Of a stretch of 64,000 bases of DNA, positions 17,479-27,845 are shown in pieces. The notes below the pieces were generated by a model. It ran no database searches. It saw only the letters and a program-made list of their open reading frames with translations, and had not been told where the DNA came from. Positions within the stretch are counted from its first letter, which is position 1. Every line of letters begins with the position of its first letter. The position numbers and the translations under genes were made by a program. Source of the DNA: Niveibacterium microcysteis (GTDB taxonomy: Bacteria; Pseudomonadota; Gammaproteobacteria; Burkholderiales; Rhodocyclaceae); assembly GCF_017161445.1 (NCBI RefSeq), contig NZ_CP071060.1, forward strand, positions 744,001 through 808,000. Reading direction: 5' to 3'.

Positions 17479-19167
17479 ATGCGAAGTGAGCTGAAGCGAC
17501 GGATTCTGGCGTCTTGCCTAGCCCTGGCCGGGCTGGCCGCCTGGCCGGTTTGTGCCGAAACGCCCGCCGCCCCCGCGGCCAAGGCGCCTGCAGCCGTAGC
17601 GGTACCCGCTACGGTGGATGGGTTCTCCGATGTCGGCCCGGTGCCGTTTGCGCCGGTGGATAGCGGCCTCGCTCCCGACTGGTACAAAAAGGGTGTGTTT
17701 ACCGAGATCCTCGTGCGCGCCTACCAGGACAGCAACGGCGACGGCATCGGTGACCTCAAGGGCCTCACGAGTCGGCTGGACTACCTCAAGTCGGTCGGCA
17801 TCACCGGCATCTGGCTGATGCCGATCTTCCGCAGCAGCGACCATGACCACGGCTATGCGGTCGAGAATTACCGCGAGATCGAGCCCGACTACGGCACGCT
17901 GGCCGACTTCGACAACCTGATCGCCGAGGCGCACAAGCGCGGCATCGGCATCATCGTCGACTATGTGATGAACCACAGCTCGGCCGACCACAAGCTGTTC
18001 GACGCCTCCATGAAGGTCAAGTCGCCCTACCGCGACTGGTATGTCTGGGCGCAGCCGCACCCCGAAGGCTGGACGACCTTCTCGGGCGACCCGTGGCGCG
18101 AGATGGGCGATTGGTACTACTACGCTGCCTTCGATGCCGGCATGCCCGACTTCAACCTGCGCAAGCAGGAGGTGGTCGATTTCCACATGAACAACCTGCG
18201 CTTCTGGCTCAACCGCGGCGTGGATGGCTTCCGCTTTGATGCGGTTGGCGTGCTGTACGAAAACGGCTCGATCGCATGGGACAACCAGCCGGAAAACCAT
18301 GTGCTGATGAACAAGGTCCGTCAGCTGCTGGACCAGTACGGCAAGCGCTACATGGTGTGTGAAGCACCGAGCGACCCGGTGCCGTTTGCCGGCGAGAACT
18401 CGTGCGGCAGCGCGTTTGCGTTCGGCCTGCAGAAGCACATCGTGCATAGCGTGAAGATGGGCCGCGTGATGCCCGATCTGCTCTACACGCTGCAGACCTT
18501 CCCGGTCGCACGCATGGGCACGATCCTGTCGAACCACGACTGGTTTGCCGGTGCGCGCCCGTGGCGCCAGTTCAACGGCGATGTGAAGAGCTACAAGATG
18601 GCCGCGGCCACCTTGCTGACGCTGCCGGGCATGCCCTTCATCTACTACGGCGAAGAAATCGGCCTTGGCCTGTCGGACGAGAGCTACCACGACGACCAGA
18701 AGATCCGTGGCCCGATGGCCTGGGATGCGAACCAGCCCTTTGGTGGCTTCACCAACTCCGACTCGGCCTTCCGCCCGCTGGTGCAGAACTGGAAGACCAA
18801 CAACGTCGCTGCCGAAGACGCGAACCCGACGTCGCTGCTCAACTGGTACCGCGCCCTGATCGGGCTTCGCGACAATGAACCGGCCCTCTCGGTTGGCAGC
18901 TTCAAGCCCATCTCGGCGCAGGACGAGCAGATCTTTGCGTTCGAGCGTGAGTACGAAGGCACCCGGATGCTGGTGCTGCTCAACTACGCCTACCGCGACG
19001 GCAAGCTCGATCTGCCCGCCGGCTTCGATGCCAGCAAGTGGCAAACGGTCTTCCCGGCCGGTGGTCAGCTCAAGGTGGCACCGAAGAAGGTCAAGAAGGG
19101 CGAAGCCGCGAAACTCGAATTGCAGATGGGCACGCAGGAAGTGATGGTGCTCAAGGCGATCAAGTAA
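17479..19167 (+). CDS. Secreted GH13 alpha-glucan/alpha-glucoside hydrolase
   Basis: 562 residues. A cleavable signal ([17 protein letters not shown]) and an Ala/Pro-rich linker precede a GH13 (alpha/beta)8 barrel. The catalytic triad is readable: nucleophile Asp about 254 in GFRFDAV, acid/base Glu about 295 in VCEAPS and Asp about 354 in LSNHDW. The first-strand region [17 protein letters not shown] suggests an alpha-glucosidase, amylase or trehalose-synthase-like subfamily. The C-terminal beta domain is present. The ATG at 17479 has AGAGG nearby; earlier in-frame codons would spoil the signal peptide. No sugar transporter or regulator adjoins it. Confidence 0.85.
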   Translation: MRSELKRRILASCLALAGLAAWPVCAETPAAPAAKAPAAVAVPATVDGFSDVGPVPFAPVDSGLAPDWYKKGVFTEILVRAYQDSNGDGIGDLKGLTSRLDYLKSVGITGIWLMPIFRSSDHDHGYAVENYREIEPDYGTLADFDNLIAEAHKRGIGIIVDYVMNHSSADHKLFDASMKVKSPYRDWYVWAQPHPEGWTTFSGDPWREMGDWYYYAAFDAGMPDFNLRKQEVVDFHMNNLRFWLNRGVDGFRFDAVGVLYENGSIAWDNQPENHVLMNKVRQLLDQYGKRYMVCEAPSDPVPFAGENSCGSAFAFGLQKHIVHSVKMGRVMPDLLYTLQTFPVARMGTILSNHDWFAGARPWRQFNGDVKSYKMAAATLLTLPGMPFIYYGEEIGLGLSDESYHDDQKIRGPMAWDANQPFGGFTNSDSAFRPLVQNWKTNNVAAEDANPTSLLNWYRALIGLRDNEPALSVGSFKPISAQDEQIFAFEREYEGTRMLVLLNYAYRDGKLDLPAGFDASKWQTVFPAGGQLKVAPKKVKKGEAAKLELQMGTQEVMVLKAIK

Positions 19168-19185
19168 GCCTGAGCCGCCAGCTGC

Positions 19186-19219
19186 AAAGAAACGCCCCGC
19201 ATCGTCGGGGCGTTCTTCT
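19186..19219. terminator. Terminator after the GH13 gene, possibly bidirectional
   Basis: A 9-bp stem AACGCCCCG / CGGGGCGTT (19191–19199, 19206–19214) is followed by CTTCTTT on the plus strand. On the minus strand TTTCTTTGC follows, so it may also end the LysR transcript that converges here (stop at 19235). Confidence 0.75.
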
Positions 19220-19234
19220 TTGCGTTTGCCAATC

Positions 19235-20149
19235 TCAGGGGATGGGCCTGCGGTCGCACCGCGCCAGGGTTTCGGTCAGGCGGTCCACGAACGCCCGAGT
19301 CTTGGCGGGCACCCAGCGCCGGCTCGGCATGACCGCCCAAGCGGTGACCGGCGGGGCAGCCCAGTCGGGCAGCACCCGCAACAGCTCGCCACGCGCGACG
19401 TGCGCGGCGACGAAGTCCTGCGGCACGAGCGCAATGCCCGCGTCGCGCAGGGCAAAGCCAATCATCAGGCCCATCGAGTTCGCGATCAGGCGCCCTGGCG
19501 GGTTGCCTTCCCAGCGCTCGTTGCCACGACGCAGCCGCCAGATCGCCGGATCGCCGTCGCGGCTCAGCAAGAGCACGGCGCGGTGGTCCAGCAGCGCCGG
19601 CGGCTCGGACGGTGTGCCGTGCGCCGCCAGATAGCGCGGCGACGCGAACAGGCCCGGCCGCACATCCGCCAGACGGCGGGCGACCAGCGTCGCGTCGTCG
19701 GGCAAATCGCCCATGCGCACGGCCAGATCGAAGTTCTCGCCGACCAGGTCCACCCGCCGCGGCGACAGGTCCAGTTCAAGGGTGACCGCCGGATAGCGCT
19801 CTGCGAAGTCCACCAGCATGTCGGCGAGCACGGTTGCCGCGAAATCAGCCGGCATCGAAACGCGCAGACGGCCACTTGGTTCGCTCTGCCTGTGTTCGGC
19901 GAGCGCCGCAGCGGCATCCACTTCCTCCGCCAAGCGGTTGGCGTGCTCGAGCAGACCCTGGCCGAAGTCGGTCAGCGTCAGGCGGCGGGTGGTCCGGGTC
20001 AGCACGCGTTCGCCCAGGTTCGCTTCGAGCGCGGCGATTCGGCGCGATACGGTGGACTTGGGCAGGCCGACCCGTTCCGCCGCGCGGCTGAAACTGCCGC
20101 TCTCGGCGACGCGGGCGAACAGCAGCAGGTCGTTGGCGTCCAGTTGCAT
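19235..20149 (-). CDS. LysR-family transcriptional regulator
   Basis: 304 residues. The N-terminal winged helix-turn-helix reads [20 protein letters not shown] with recognition helix [15 protein letters not shown]. The linker helix and a periplasmic-binding-type effector domain follow ([20 protein letters not shown] onwards). The [18 protein letters not shown] segment is typical of the CrgA/DsdC-like subgroup. It is divergent from azoR with a 159-bp shared region, so azoR and pirin are its likely targets. The inducer is unknown. Start ATG at complement 20147–20149. Confidence 0.9.
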   Translation of the reverse strand: MQLDANDLLLFARVAESGSFSRAAERVGLPKSTVSRRIAALEANLGERVLTRTTRRLTLTDFGQGLLEHANRLAEEVDAAAALAEHRQSEPSGRLRVSMPADFAATVLADMLVDFAERYPAVTLELDLSPRRVDLVGENFDLAVRMGDLPDDATLVARRLADVRPGLFASPRYLAAHGTPSEPPALLDHRAVLLLSRDGDPAIWRLRRGNERWEGNPPGRLIANSMGLMIGFALRDAGIALVPQDFVAAHVARGELLRVLPDWAAPPVTAWAVMPSRRWVPAKTRAFVDRLTETLARCDRRPIP

Positions 20150-20308
20150 CGGGGCTCCAATCCAGAAAAGCAGCCGCTATTGTTGCATTGGCGGAACGAT
20201 GTTGTGCGTTTTAAGGGCTTCTGGTGCAGATTGGTCCGCAATAAAGTCTCTCCACACCACAGCGCTTGCAGCCCTCCCGGCTCGGCGCCCAACCGAACGG
20301 AGACTCAC

Positions 20309-20905
20309 ATGAACATCCTGCAGATCAATACCAGCGCCAAACGCAACGCATCGGAATCGACCCGCCTCGCCAACCGCATCACCGAGAGCCTGCTGGCCAA
20401 GCATGCCGGCGCTAACGTAACGGTGCGCGACCTCGCAGCGAATCCCTTGCCCGCTATCGACGAAACGATCCTTGGCGCGCTGTTTACGCCAGCAGACGCC
20501 CGCACCGCGGCGCAGAACGAGATCGTCGCCGCGAGCGACGCACTGATCGCCGAACTGCAGGCCGCCGACGTGCTGGTGTTGGGCGTGCCGATGTACAACC
20601 TGGGTGTGCCGGCGCAGGCCAAGCACTGGATTGACGCGATTGCCCGTGCCGGCGTGACCTTCCGTTACACCGCCAACGGCCCCGAGGGGCTGGTCAAGGG
20701 CAAGACGGTCTACCTTGCGCTGACCCGCGGTGGCATCTACCGTGATACGCCGATGGATACGCTGCTGCCTTACTTGCGCACGGTGCTGGGTTTCCTTGGC
20801 ATGACCGACGTGCGCCCGGTGTTTGCCGAAGGTTTGGCGATGGGCGCGGAGGCTGCCGTCAAGGCATTCGCCGAAGCTGAACGCGAAATCGAAGCGCTGG
20901 TCTGA
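20309..20905 (+). CDS. azoR: FMN-dependent NADH:quinone oxidoreductase / azoreductase
   Basis: 198 residues with a flavodoxin-like fold. The FMN-phosphate loop is [15 protein letters not shown]; the [18 protein letters not shown] segment and LTRGGIY loop are typical of AzoR. The enzyme reduces quinones and azo bonds with two-electron transfer and helps against electrophile or thiol stress. The ATG at 20309 has GGAG 5–8 bp upstream. It is followed after 65 bp by the pirin gene. Confidence 0.9.
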   Translation: MNILQINTSAKRNASESTRLANRITESLLAKHAGANVTVRDLAANPLPAIDETILGALFTPADARTAAQNEIVAASDALIAELQAADVLVLGVPMYNLGVPAQAKHWIDAIARAGVTFRYTANGPEGLVKGKTVYLALTRGGIYRDTPMDTLLPYLRTVLGFLGMTDVRPVFAEGLAMGAEAAVKAFAEAEREIEALV

Positions 20906-20970
20906 GCGCTTGGGGTTATCGGCGGCCGGCCGCCCTCGGGCGGTCCGGCCCCGCAACGAAAGGAATCATC

Positions 20971-21867
20971 ATGAACGCGCCCGAAACCATCACGCTGACC
21001 CGCTCCCGCAAGGTCGAGCGCCTCGTCACCGGCGTGCCGACCTCCGACGGCGCCGGGGTCAAGCTGACCCGTGTGCTGACGCAGCCGCTGCAGCGCCGGC
21101 TCGATCCCTTCCTGATGCTGGACGCCTTCGGCAGTGAATCGGCCTCCGACTACATCGCCGGTTTTCCGCCGCATCCGCACCGCGGGTTCGAGACCATCAC
21201 CTACATGCTCACCGGCCGCATGCGTCATCGCGATAGCGCCGGCCATGAAGGCCTGGTCGAGGACGGCGGGGTGCAGTGGATGAGCGCTGCGCGCGGCGTG
21301 ATCCACTCCGAAATGCCGGAGCAGAACGAAGGCCGCATGGAAGGTTTCCAGCTTTGGTTGAACCTGCCGGGCGCGCACAAGATGGATGCGCCGTGGTATC
21401 GCGACATTCCGGGCGCGGCAATCCCTGAGTTCGTCGACGCGGGCGGCGCTACGGTGCGCGTGATCGCGGGGGAAAGCCATGGCGTGGCCGGTGCGATGCA
21501 GCGGCCGGATACCGAGCCGCTGTATCTGGACGTGCATCTGCCGGCAGGTAGCCGCTTCGAGCAACGCATTCCGGCGGGGCACAACGCCTTCGTCTATGTT
21601 TATCGCGGCGAAGTGGCGCTGGGTGGTGACCAGGACGGGGTGGGCGAGCGGCGCATGGCGATCCTCGCGAACGCCCCGGATGCGGAGGGCGTTGTGGTGC
21701 AGGCTTGCCGCGATGCACGATTGATCATTGTTGCGGGTAAGCCGCTTGGTGAGCCGATCGTGCAGTACGGCCCCTTCGTGATGAACACCCGCGAAGAGAT
21801 CGAGGCGACGTTGCGCGAATTCCGTGACGGCAGCTTCGAGGCCCAGGCCGGCTCGCTGGCGGGCTGA
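20971..21867 (+). CDS. Pirin family protein
   Basis: 298 residues, a bicupin. The metal-binding signature of pirins is present: FPPHPHRGFETITYML, with further His/Glu ligands in WMSAARGVIHSEMPE. Bacterial pirins can have quercetin dioxygenase activity or act in redox sensing; this one's substrate is unknown. GAAAGG lies 8 bp before the ATG. The pairing with azoR behind a LysR regulator suggests a shared role in quinone or phenolic stress. Confidence 0.88.
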   Translation: MNAPETITLTRSRKVERLVTGVPTSDGAGVKLTRVLTQPLQRRLDPFLMLDAFGSESASDYIAGFPPHPHRGFETITYMLTGRMRHRDSAGHEGLVEDGGVQWMSAARGVIHSEMPEQNEGRMEGFQLWLNLPGAHKMDAPWYRDIPGAAIPEFVDAGGATVRVIAGESHGVAGAMQRPDTEPLYLDVHLPAGSRFEQRIPAGHNAFVYVYRGEVALGGDQDGVGERRMAILANAPDAEGVVVQACRDARLIIVAGKPLGEPIVQYGPFVMNTREEIEATLREFRDGSFEAQAGSLAG

Positions 21868-21932
21868 CGCGTCGGGCAGTTCTGCTTGGCCCGCTTCTCG
21901 GTCGCGCGCGGTTTGGCGACTGGGAAGCGGGC

Positions 21933-24101
21933 CTAGAACTTGAGTTCGAGTGCCAGTTGCCAGGTAGGCAGGCCGGCGACCTTGATGCGCTCATCGGCCA
22001 CCGGCTGCCCGCCGGTTTCCGCGGTGGTCCGGCTGCTGCTACCCCAGCCGCCCAGGTTGGAGCCACTCAGGCGCAGCAGGGCGTCGCGCGTCATCGCCCA
22101 ACTTACGTAGGCGTCGTACACCGTCTTGTCGCCCACGCTGCGCGTCTGCTGGTCGGAGAGCCGCACGGTGTAGCTGTGCGCCCAGTTAACGTTGCCGCCG
22201 AGTTTCCACCCCGGTCCGGCGGGCTGCCATTCAAAACCGAGGTTGGCGATCTGGTCGGGCGTGTCTTCCAGCTTGTTGCCGGCGTCGTCGCGTGTTTGCG
22301 TGTGTGTGTAGTTGCCGTTGATCTGCAGTACGGGCCCGGCCGGAAGCCAGCTCGTGAGGTTCAGCTTCCATTCCAGCTCCGCACCGCGGACCTGCGCCTG
22401 CCCCTCGTTAACCGGGCGTGATACCCAGCGGCCATCGGCGCCCAGCGTCAGCTCGCGGCGGATCAGATCGGTGATGCGGCGGGTGAACAGGTTGGCCGAG
22501 GCCATGCTGTGCGCATCGAAGTAGCGTTCTAGCGCCAGCTCGAAGCCCCATGCGGTTTCAGGTCGCAATTCGGGGTTGCCGCTGCGATCCGGCCGCGTCA
22601 GGCTGTTGTCGGGTGCGCGCACCGTCAAGCCCGAGAGATCGTCCAGGCGCGGCGCGCGGAAGGTGCGCGCGAGGCTGCTGCGTAACACCGTAGCCCCGGC
22701 TTCACCGAACTTTTGCGCCAGTTGCAGCGACGGCGCCCAGATGCCGTAGCGCGCGATCAGCGGCGCCCCGGCGCTGTCCTGCGTGTGGGAATGCAGCACC
22801 TCACGACGCAGGCCACCGGTGAGTGTCGTCGTCTCGAACGGGCGCCATTCATCCTGCAGGTAGGCCGCGGCGTTCAGCTCTCGCTGTTCGAGATTGTCAT
22901 TGGACGAGATTGCCGCTGCGCCGGTCTCCAGCGTGGCTGCCTGTTCGCTGCGGCGGTTGTCGGTCCATTCCGCGCCGATTGCCGGCGTGTGCGTTGCGCC
23001 CTCGGCTGCAGCCCAACGCAGCGACGCGCTGCTGCCCTGTTCCCGCACCGTCGTTTGATTGTCGCTGATGCTGCTGGTGCTGCCGGCTGCGTCGTACTCG
23101 TTGCGCAGTGTGCTGCTGCGTTCGCGGTTGCCGTTCAGGCCGAGGCGCAGGTTCAGTGTGTCGCCGTCGTTCCAACGCAGGCGCCAGCCGCCGCCGAGTC
23201 GCCACAGATCCCGCTCGCGGCTGCTGTCTTCATGGGCAGTGGCCGCCTTGGGTGTGCCGAACAGGGCTTGCGTGTGTTCATCGCCGTGCGCTTCGCTCTC
23301 GGTGTGGGTGGCGAAGAGTTGCAGGCTCAGTTGGTTCGCGCGGTCGAGCCGCCAAGTAAGGCGCGGGGCGAGGCTGGCGTCGCGGGTGCGCTGTGTCACC
23401 TCGCGGTGCGTCAGCGCCTCGGTCTCCAGCGCTCCGCTGTCGTCGTAATCCAGGCTATGCCGCATCTGGTCGGCAATCTGGTCGCGCTGGTTGGCGTTGG
23501 CCGAAAACAGCCACGACAAGCCGCCGCTGCGGCCGGTGTTCTGTAGCCCGATCTGCGGCGACACATGGCCGTCGACTTCCGACAGGCCCGGGCGCAGCCG
23601 TGTCTGCGCGCGCCCTGCATCATCGCGCAGCACGATGTTGATGGTGCCGGCCACCGCCTGTGCGCTGAATTCGGCGACGCCGCCGCGCACAATCTCGATG
23701 CGTTCGATCATCTCGGCCGGAATCAGGTCGATCGGGCCGGCGCGGTTACGCCCGTGCCCGCCGATCCGTTCGCCATCAACCAGAATTTGCGTGTAGGCGC
23801 CGCTCAGCCCGCGCATCTTCACTTCGCCCGGCGAACCCGGTGCGCCACTGACGGTTACACCCGGCAAGCGCCGCAGCAGATCACCGACCGTCGCCTCGCC
23901 ATACTTCTCGATTTCCTCGCGACCAATGATGACCTTGGCTGTGGCGGCATCGCGCCGAGCGGCTTGGGCGTCGCGCGTGCCGGTTACGACGATCCTGGCC
24001 GGTTCGCTATCGGGCGCCGCAGGGGATTCACGGGTTTCACCGGCGCTGGCGCGTGCGGCGAGCCCGATCAGCAGCCAGCACGGCAGACGGAACACGCGCA
24101 C
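21933..24101 (-). CDS. TonB-dependent outer membrane receptor
   Basis: 722 residues. A signal peptide (RLPCWLLIGLAARASA) is followed by a plug domain with VVTGTRDAQAARRDAATAKV, IGREEIEKYGEATVGDLLRR and IERIEIVRGGVAEF. A long beta-barrel follows, ending in LALELKF with the C-terminal Phe expected for BAM recognition. The plug has the GAYTQILVDGERI motif. The ligand (siderophore, cobalamin, carbohydrate) is not predictable. It starts 9 bp after the sua5 stop, an odd operon partner, and may have been joined secondarily. No tonB/exbBD in the window. Confidence 0.88.
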   Translation of the reverse strand: MRVFRLPCWLLIGLAARASAGETRESPAAPDSEPARIVVTGTRDAQAARRDAATAKVIIGREEIEKYGEATVGDLLRRLPGVTVSGAPGSPGEVKMRGLSGAYTQILVDGERIGGHGRNRAGPIDLIPAEMIERIEIVRGGVAEFSAQAVAGTINIVLRDDAGRAQTRLRPGLSEVDGHVSPQIGLQNTGRSGGLSWLFSANANQRDQIADQMRHSLDYDDSGALETEALTHREVTQRTRDASLAPRLTWRLDRANQLSLQLFATHTESEAHGDEHTQALFGTPKAATAHEDSSRERDLWRLGGGWRLRWNDGDTLNLRLGLNGNRERSSTLRNEYDAAGSTSSISDNQTTVREQGSSASLRWAAAEGATHTPAIGAEWTDNRRSEQAATLETGAAAISSNDNLEQRELNAAAYLQDEWRPFETTTLTGGLRREVLHSHTQDSAGAPLIARYGIWAPSLQLAQKFGEAGATVLRSSLARTFRAPRLDDLSGLTVRAPDNSLTRPDRSGNPELRPETAWGFELALERYFDAHSMASANLFTRRITDLIRRELTLGADGRWVSRPVNEGQAQVRGAELEWKLNLTSWLPAGPVLQINGNYTHTQTRDDAGNKLEDTPDQIANLGFEWQPAGPGWKLGGNVNWAHSYTVRLSDQQTRSVGDKTVYDAYVSWAMTRDALLRLSGSNLGGWGSSSRTTAETGGQPVADERIKVAGLPTWQLALELKF

Positions 24102-24110
24102 GGCGGGGGC

Positions 24111-25115
24111 TCAGGTTTCGTCGTCTTCGCCAGAGCCGACCGCGGCGCGGCCCAGCCGGTCGAGCACCGCTTCCCAGCCGGCTTCCGCGGGCGGCGCTTC
24201 GACGAGGATCTGGCTGGCGCCGAGCGCGTCGAGCGCGCGCAGGTTGGCGTAGAGGTCGTGCGCGAAGCCGGCGGCGCTCGCCGGCGCCTGGATCCAAACG
24301 CGGTGCGCCAGCGTGCTCGCGGTTCGGCGCGCGATCACGGCCGCCTCGGGGCCGGCACTGGCGAGCGCGGATTCCAGGGCTTCGCTTGCGACGAGGGCGA
24401 GTGGCGTGCGCGGCGCGTAGTGCGCGGCGAGTGAGCCTGAAACGCGCGGCGTATCTTCGGTGTGCGCCGCGGCCGGCGCGCGCATCGCCGGGCGGCGGCC
24501 GATCACGGCGGCGACTGCATCCGGGCCGATCGCACCCGGGCGCAGGATCACCGGCCCGGCTTCGTTCAGACGCGAGAGGTCGAGGATCGTCGATTCGATA
24601 CCGACGTTGCAGGCGCCGCCGTCGAGGATCATCGCGACGCTTTCGCCCAGTTCGTCGAACACATGCTGAGCAGTGGTCGGGCTGATGCGGCCGAAGCGGT
24701 TGGCCGAGGGCGCCGCGATACCGCCGCCGAAGGCGCGCAGCAACGCGAGCGCGACGGGGTGATCCGGCACGCGCAGGCCGACGGTGTCTTGCCCGCCGGT
24801 GACCACGTCCGGCACATCCGCTTCCTTCTTCAGGATCAGCGTCAGCGGGCCGGGCCAGAAGGCGCGGGCGAGTGCGATTGCTTCCTTCGGAATCTCGCGC
24901 GCCCAAACGGTCAGCGCTTCGGCGTCGGCCAGATGCACGATCAGCGGGTGGTCGGCTGGGCGCCCCTTGGCGGCAAAGATCTTCGCCGCCGCCTGTGGAT
25001 TGGCGGCATCCGCACCCAGCCCGTACACCGTCTCGGTCGGCAGCGCGACGAGTTCGCCCGCGCGTAGCAGGGCCGCGGCGCGGGCGAGCGATTCGGGTGT
25101 CGGGTTCTGGATCAT
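24111..25115 (-). CDS. L-threonylcarbamoyladenylate synthase (Sua5 type)
   Basis: 334 residues. The N-terminal YrdC domain (about 1–200) has ALPTETVYGLGADA, KGRPADHPLIVHL and GIAAPSANRFGRISPTTAQHV. The C-terminal Sua5 domain (about 215–334) makes it the long form. It makes threonylcarbamoyl-AMP from Thr, bicarbonate and ATP for the t6A37 modification of tRNAs. It is 25 bp downstream of purK on the same strand. Confidence 0.92.
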   Translation of the reverse strand: MIQNPTPESLARAAALLRAGELVALPTETVYGLGADAANPQAAAKIFAAKGRPADHPLIVHLADAEALTVWAREIPKEAIALARAFWPGPLTLILKKEADVPDVVTGGQDTVGLRVPDHPVALALLRAFGGGIAAPSANRFGRISPTTAQHVFDELGESVAMILDGGACNVGIESTILDLSRLNEAGPVILRPGAIGPDAVAAVIGRRPAMRAPAAAHTEDTPRVSGSLAAHYAPRTPLALVASEALESALASAGPEAAVIARRTASTLAHRVWIQAPASAAGFAHDLYANLRALDALGASQILVEAPPAEAGWEAVLDRLGRAAVGSGEDDET

Positions 25116-25140
25116 CTGCGGGCGTCAGTGCGCTGGGCGC

Positions 25141-26313
25141 TTACTCGTCCTGAATGCCGATGGCCTTGCGCGCAGCCATCGCGGTCTCGATTGCCTTGGC
25201 CGGATCAGCGTCGATCACCGTGAAGTGGCCCATCTTGCGGCCCGGGCGGGCGTGGTGCTTGCCGTAGAGGTGCAGCTTCAGGTTCGGGATCGCGAGCAGC
25301 TGCGACCAGTCCGGCTCGCGGTAGTGGCCGTGCGAATCCGGGCCGGGCTGGGTCGGGTCGTACCAGATGTCGCCAAGCAGGTTCACCATCACCGCGGCGC
25401 TGTGCGCGCGAGCGTCACCCAGCGGCAGGCCGACCAGCGCGCGCACCTGCTGTTCGAACTGATCGGTGACGCAGGCGTCGATCGTGTAGTGGCCGCTGTT
25501 GTGCGGGCGCGGCGCCATCTCGTTTACATACAGCTCGCCGCGCGAAACGAAGAACTCGACCGCCATGGTGCCGATGTAGTCGAGCTGCTCGGCGATGCGC
25601 TCGGCCAGCTCTTCAGCGGTATCGCGCTGGCAGCCGGAGGCGCGCGCCGGTGCGATCGAAACGTCGAGGATGCCGCGTGCGTGCGCGTTCTCGGCGGTCG
25701 GGAAGCATTTCACCTTGCCATGCTCGTCGCGCGCCAGCACCACCGACACTTCGTAGTCGAGCTTGAGCATCTGCTCCAGCACGCAGGCTTCGCCCTTGAA
25801 GGCCTGGAAGGCGGCGAGCGCTTCGTCGTGATTCGCGACGCGCGCCTGGCCCTTGCCGTCGTAGCCGAAGCGGGCGACCTTCAGGATGCCGGGGAAAAGC
25901 ACGGACGGCGCGTTGCGCACATCGGCTTCCGTGTTGATCGGCGCGAAGGGGGCGTGCGGGATGCCGTTGTTCGCCAGAAAGGTCTTCTCGGCAACGCGGT
26001 TCTGGCAGATCGCAACGGCGTCCGCCGAGGGGCGCACCGGCACGAACTTGGCGAGGTAGTCGAGGGTGCCGGCCGGCACGTTCTCGAACTCGGTGGTGAT
26101 CGCCGCGCAGCCGGCGGCCAGTTGATCCAGCGCGGCGTAGTCGTCGAAAGCTGCTTTCAGGTGGCGATCGGCGGCGACGCCGGCCGGGCTGTTGGGGTCC
26201 GGGTCGAGCACCCAGACCTTGTAGCCCATCTCATGGGCGGCCAGCACAAAGAAGCGGCCGAGCTGGCCACCGCCAAGCATGCCCAGGGTGGCGGGCGGGA
26301 GGATTGCGCTCAT
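25141..26313 (-). CDS. purK: N5-carboxyaminoimidazole ribonucleotide synthase
   Basis: 390 residues with an ATP-grasp fold. The N-terminus (GMLGGGQLGRFFVLAAHEMG) and the core (KVARFGYDGKGQARV, VEFFVSRGELYVNEMAPRPH, NSGHYTIDAC) are diagnostic of PurK. It uses ATP and bicarbonate to turn AIR into N5-CAIR in purine synthesis. It begins 24 bp after purE, the next enzyme of the pathway. Confidence 0.95.
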   Translation of the reverse strand: MSAILPPATLGMLGGGQLGRFFVLAAHEMGYKVWVLDPDPNSPAGVAADRHLKAAFDDYAALDQLAAGCAAITTEFENVPAGTLDYLAKFVPVRPSADAVAICQNRVAEKTFLANNGIPHAPFAPINTEADVRNAPSVLFPGILKVARFGYDGKGQARVANHDEALAAFQAFKGEACVLEQMLKLDYEVSVVLARDEHGKVKCFPTAENAHARGILDVSIAPARASGCQRDTAEELAERIAEQLDYIGTMAVEFFVSRGELYVNEMAPRPHNSGHYTIDACVTDQFEQQVRALVGLPLGDARAHSAAVMVNLLGDIWYDPTQPGPDSHGHYREPDWSQLLAIPNLKLHLYGKHHARPGRKMGHFTVIDADPAKAIETAMAARKAIGIQDE

Positions 26314-26337
26314 CTGCTCAGTCCGTCGGCGAGAAGT

Positions 26338-26832
26338 TCAGACTTCGTCGAGTTTCATGTCCAGCACGCTCTGCGTCTGCTTGGCGCGGAATGCGTCGAG
26401 CATGATGCGCAGGCGGCTGTTCTCGTTGGCCAGCATCGCAACCGCGAAGAGGCCGGCGTTGGCCGCACCCGCTTCGCCGATCGCGAAGGTGGCGACCGGG
26501 ATGCCCTTGGGCATCTGCACGATCGAGTGCAGGGAATCGACGCCCGAGAGCGCCTTGCTTTGCACCGGCACGCCGAGCACCGGCACCGTGGTCTTGGCGG
26601 CCAGCATGCCGGGCAGATGGGCTGCACCGCCAGCGCCCGCGATGATCACCTGCAGGCCGCGGTCGCGCGCCGCTTCGGCATATTCGAACATCAGGTCCGG
26701 CGTGCGGTGGGCGGAGACGACGCGCGCTTCGAAAGGCACGCCGAATTCCTTGAGGATGCGGGCGGCGGCCTGCATCGTCGGCCAATCCGAGTTGGAGCCC
26801 ATCACGATGCCGACAACGGGTTGTTCGTTCAT
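26338..26832 (-). CDS. purE: N5-carboxyaminoimidazole ribonucleotide mutase
   Basis: 164 residues, class I PurE. Diagnostic motifs are [25 protein letters not shown] (catalytic His), [15 protein letters not shown] and [12 protein letters not shown]. It converts N5-CAIR to CAIR. The ATG at complement 26830–26832 is preceded by a good GAGA-type ribosome site. purE–purK is the standard bacterial pair, here behind folD, which supplies one-carbon units for purines. Confidence 0.95.
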   Translation of the reverse strand: MNEQPVVGIVMGSNSDWPTMQAAARILKEFGVPFEARVVSAHRTPDLMFEYAEAARDRGLQVIIAGAGGAAHLPGMLAAKTTVPVLGVPVQSKALSGVDSLHSIVQMPKGIPVATFAIGEAGAANAGLFAVAMLANENSRLRIMLDAFRAKQTQSVLDMKLDEV

Positions 26833-26909
26833 TTTTTCGTCCAGAGAAGCAAGATCGCGGATGGGCGTGCGTGGTCACGCCTCATCCGCATGTCCGCGGG
26901 GGCGGGTGT

Positions 26910-27767
26910 TCAGGCCTTGGCGGCCGCGCGTTGTGCGGCAAGCAGGGTGTTACCGAGCAGCATCGTGATCGTCATCGGGCCGACGCCGCCGGGCACCGGC
27001 GTGATCAGCGAGGCGACCTGGCTGGCGGATTCGAAGTCGACGTCGCCGCAGAGCTTGCCCGAGGGCAGGCGATTGATGCCGACGTCGATCACCACCGCGC
27101 CGGGCTTGAGCATGTCGCCGGTGACGAAGTTCGGGCGGCCCACCGCGGCGACGACGATGTCGGCGCGCTTCACATGGCCGGCGAGATCCTTGGTCTTGGA
27201 ATGGCACACGGTGACCGTGGCGCCGGCGGAGAGCAGCATTACGGCCATCGGCTTGCCGACGATGTTGCTGCGGCCGATCACGACGGCGTCGGCGCCCTGC
27301 ACCTGAACGCCGCCGACTTCCAGCATCTTCATCACGCCCCACGGGGTGCAGGGGTAGAAGCTCTCGCGGCCCTGCAGCAGCATGCCGAAGTTCTCGGCAT
27401 GGAAGCCGTCGACATCCTTGGCCGGGTCGATTGCTTCGAGCACGGCCTCTTCATCGAATTGCTTGGGCAGGGGCAGTTGCACCAGGATGCCGTGCACGCT
27501 CGCGTCGGCATTGAGTTCGGCGATCTTCGCCAGCACTGTTTCGGGCTGCGCGTCAGCCGCATATTCGAACTTCAGCGAACGGAAACCGGCTTTCTCGCAG
27601 GCGGCGACCTTGTTGCGGACGTACACCGCCGAGGCGGGGTCCGATCCGACGAGGATCACGGCGAGGCAGGGCTGGGCGCCTTGCGCGGTGAGTTGGGCTG
27701 CCTTCAGGGCGATGTCTTCGCGGACCTGTTCGGCGATTGCCTTGCCATCGAGAATGCGGGCGGTCAT
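26910..27767 (-). CDS. folD: Bifunctional methylenetetrahydrofolate dehydrogenase/cyclohydrolase
   Basis: 285 residues. FolD interconverts methylene-, methenyl- and 10-formyl-tetrahydrofolate, linking serine-derived carbon to purines and formyl-Met. Motifs include the catalytic Lys in [31 protein letters not shown] and the Rossmann segment [17 protein letters not shown], followed by [19 protein letters not shown] and [11 protein letters not shown]. It precedes purE by 77 bp on the same strand. Confidence 0.95.
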   Translation of the reverse strand: MTARILDGKAIAEQVREDIALKAAQLTAQGAQPCLAVILVGSDPASAVYVRNKVAACEKAGFRSLKFEYAADAQPETVLAKIAELNADASVHGILVQLPLPKQFDEEAVLEAIDPAKDVDGFHAENFGMLLQGRESFYPCTPWGVMKMLEVGGVQVQGADAVVIGRSNIVGKPMAVMLLSAGATVTVCHSKTKDLAGHVKRADIVVAAVGRPNFVTGDMLKPGAVVIDVGINRLPSGKLCGDVDFESASQVASLITPVPGGVGPMTITMLLGNTLLAAQRAAAKA

Positions 27768-27845
27768 GGGCTAAGTCCCGGAATATTCAGGAAAACCGGG
27801 CAGTTTACCACCGCGTTGTCGGGGCGGCGAGCGCTTTGTCAGGGC

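Noticed and set aside
24784..27306. An 840-codon plus-strand frame across sua5, purK and purE
   Set aside because: It is antisense to three intact purine/tRNA-modification genes and has no recognisable motif.
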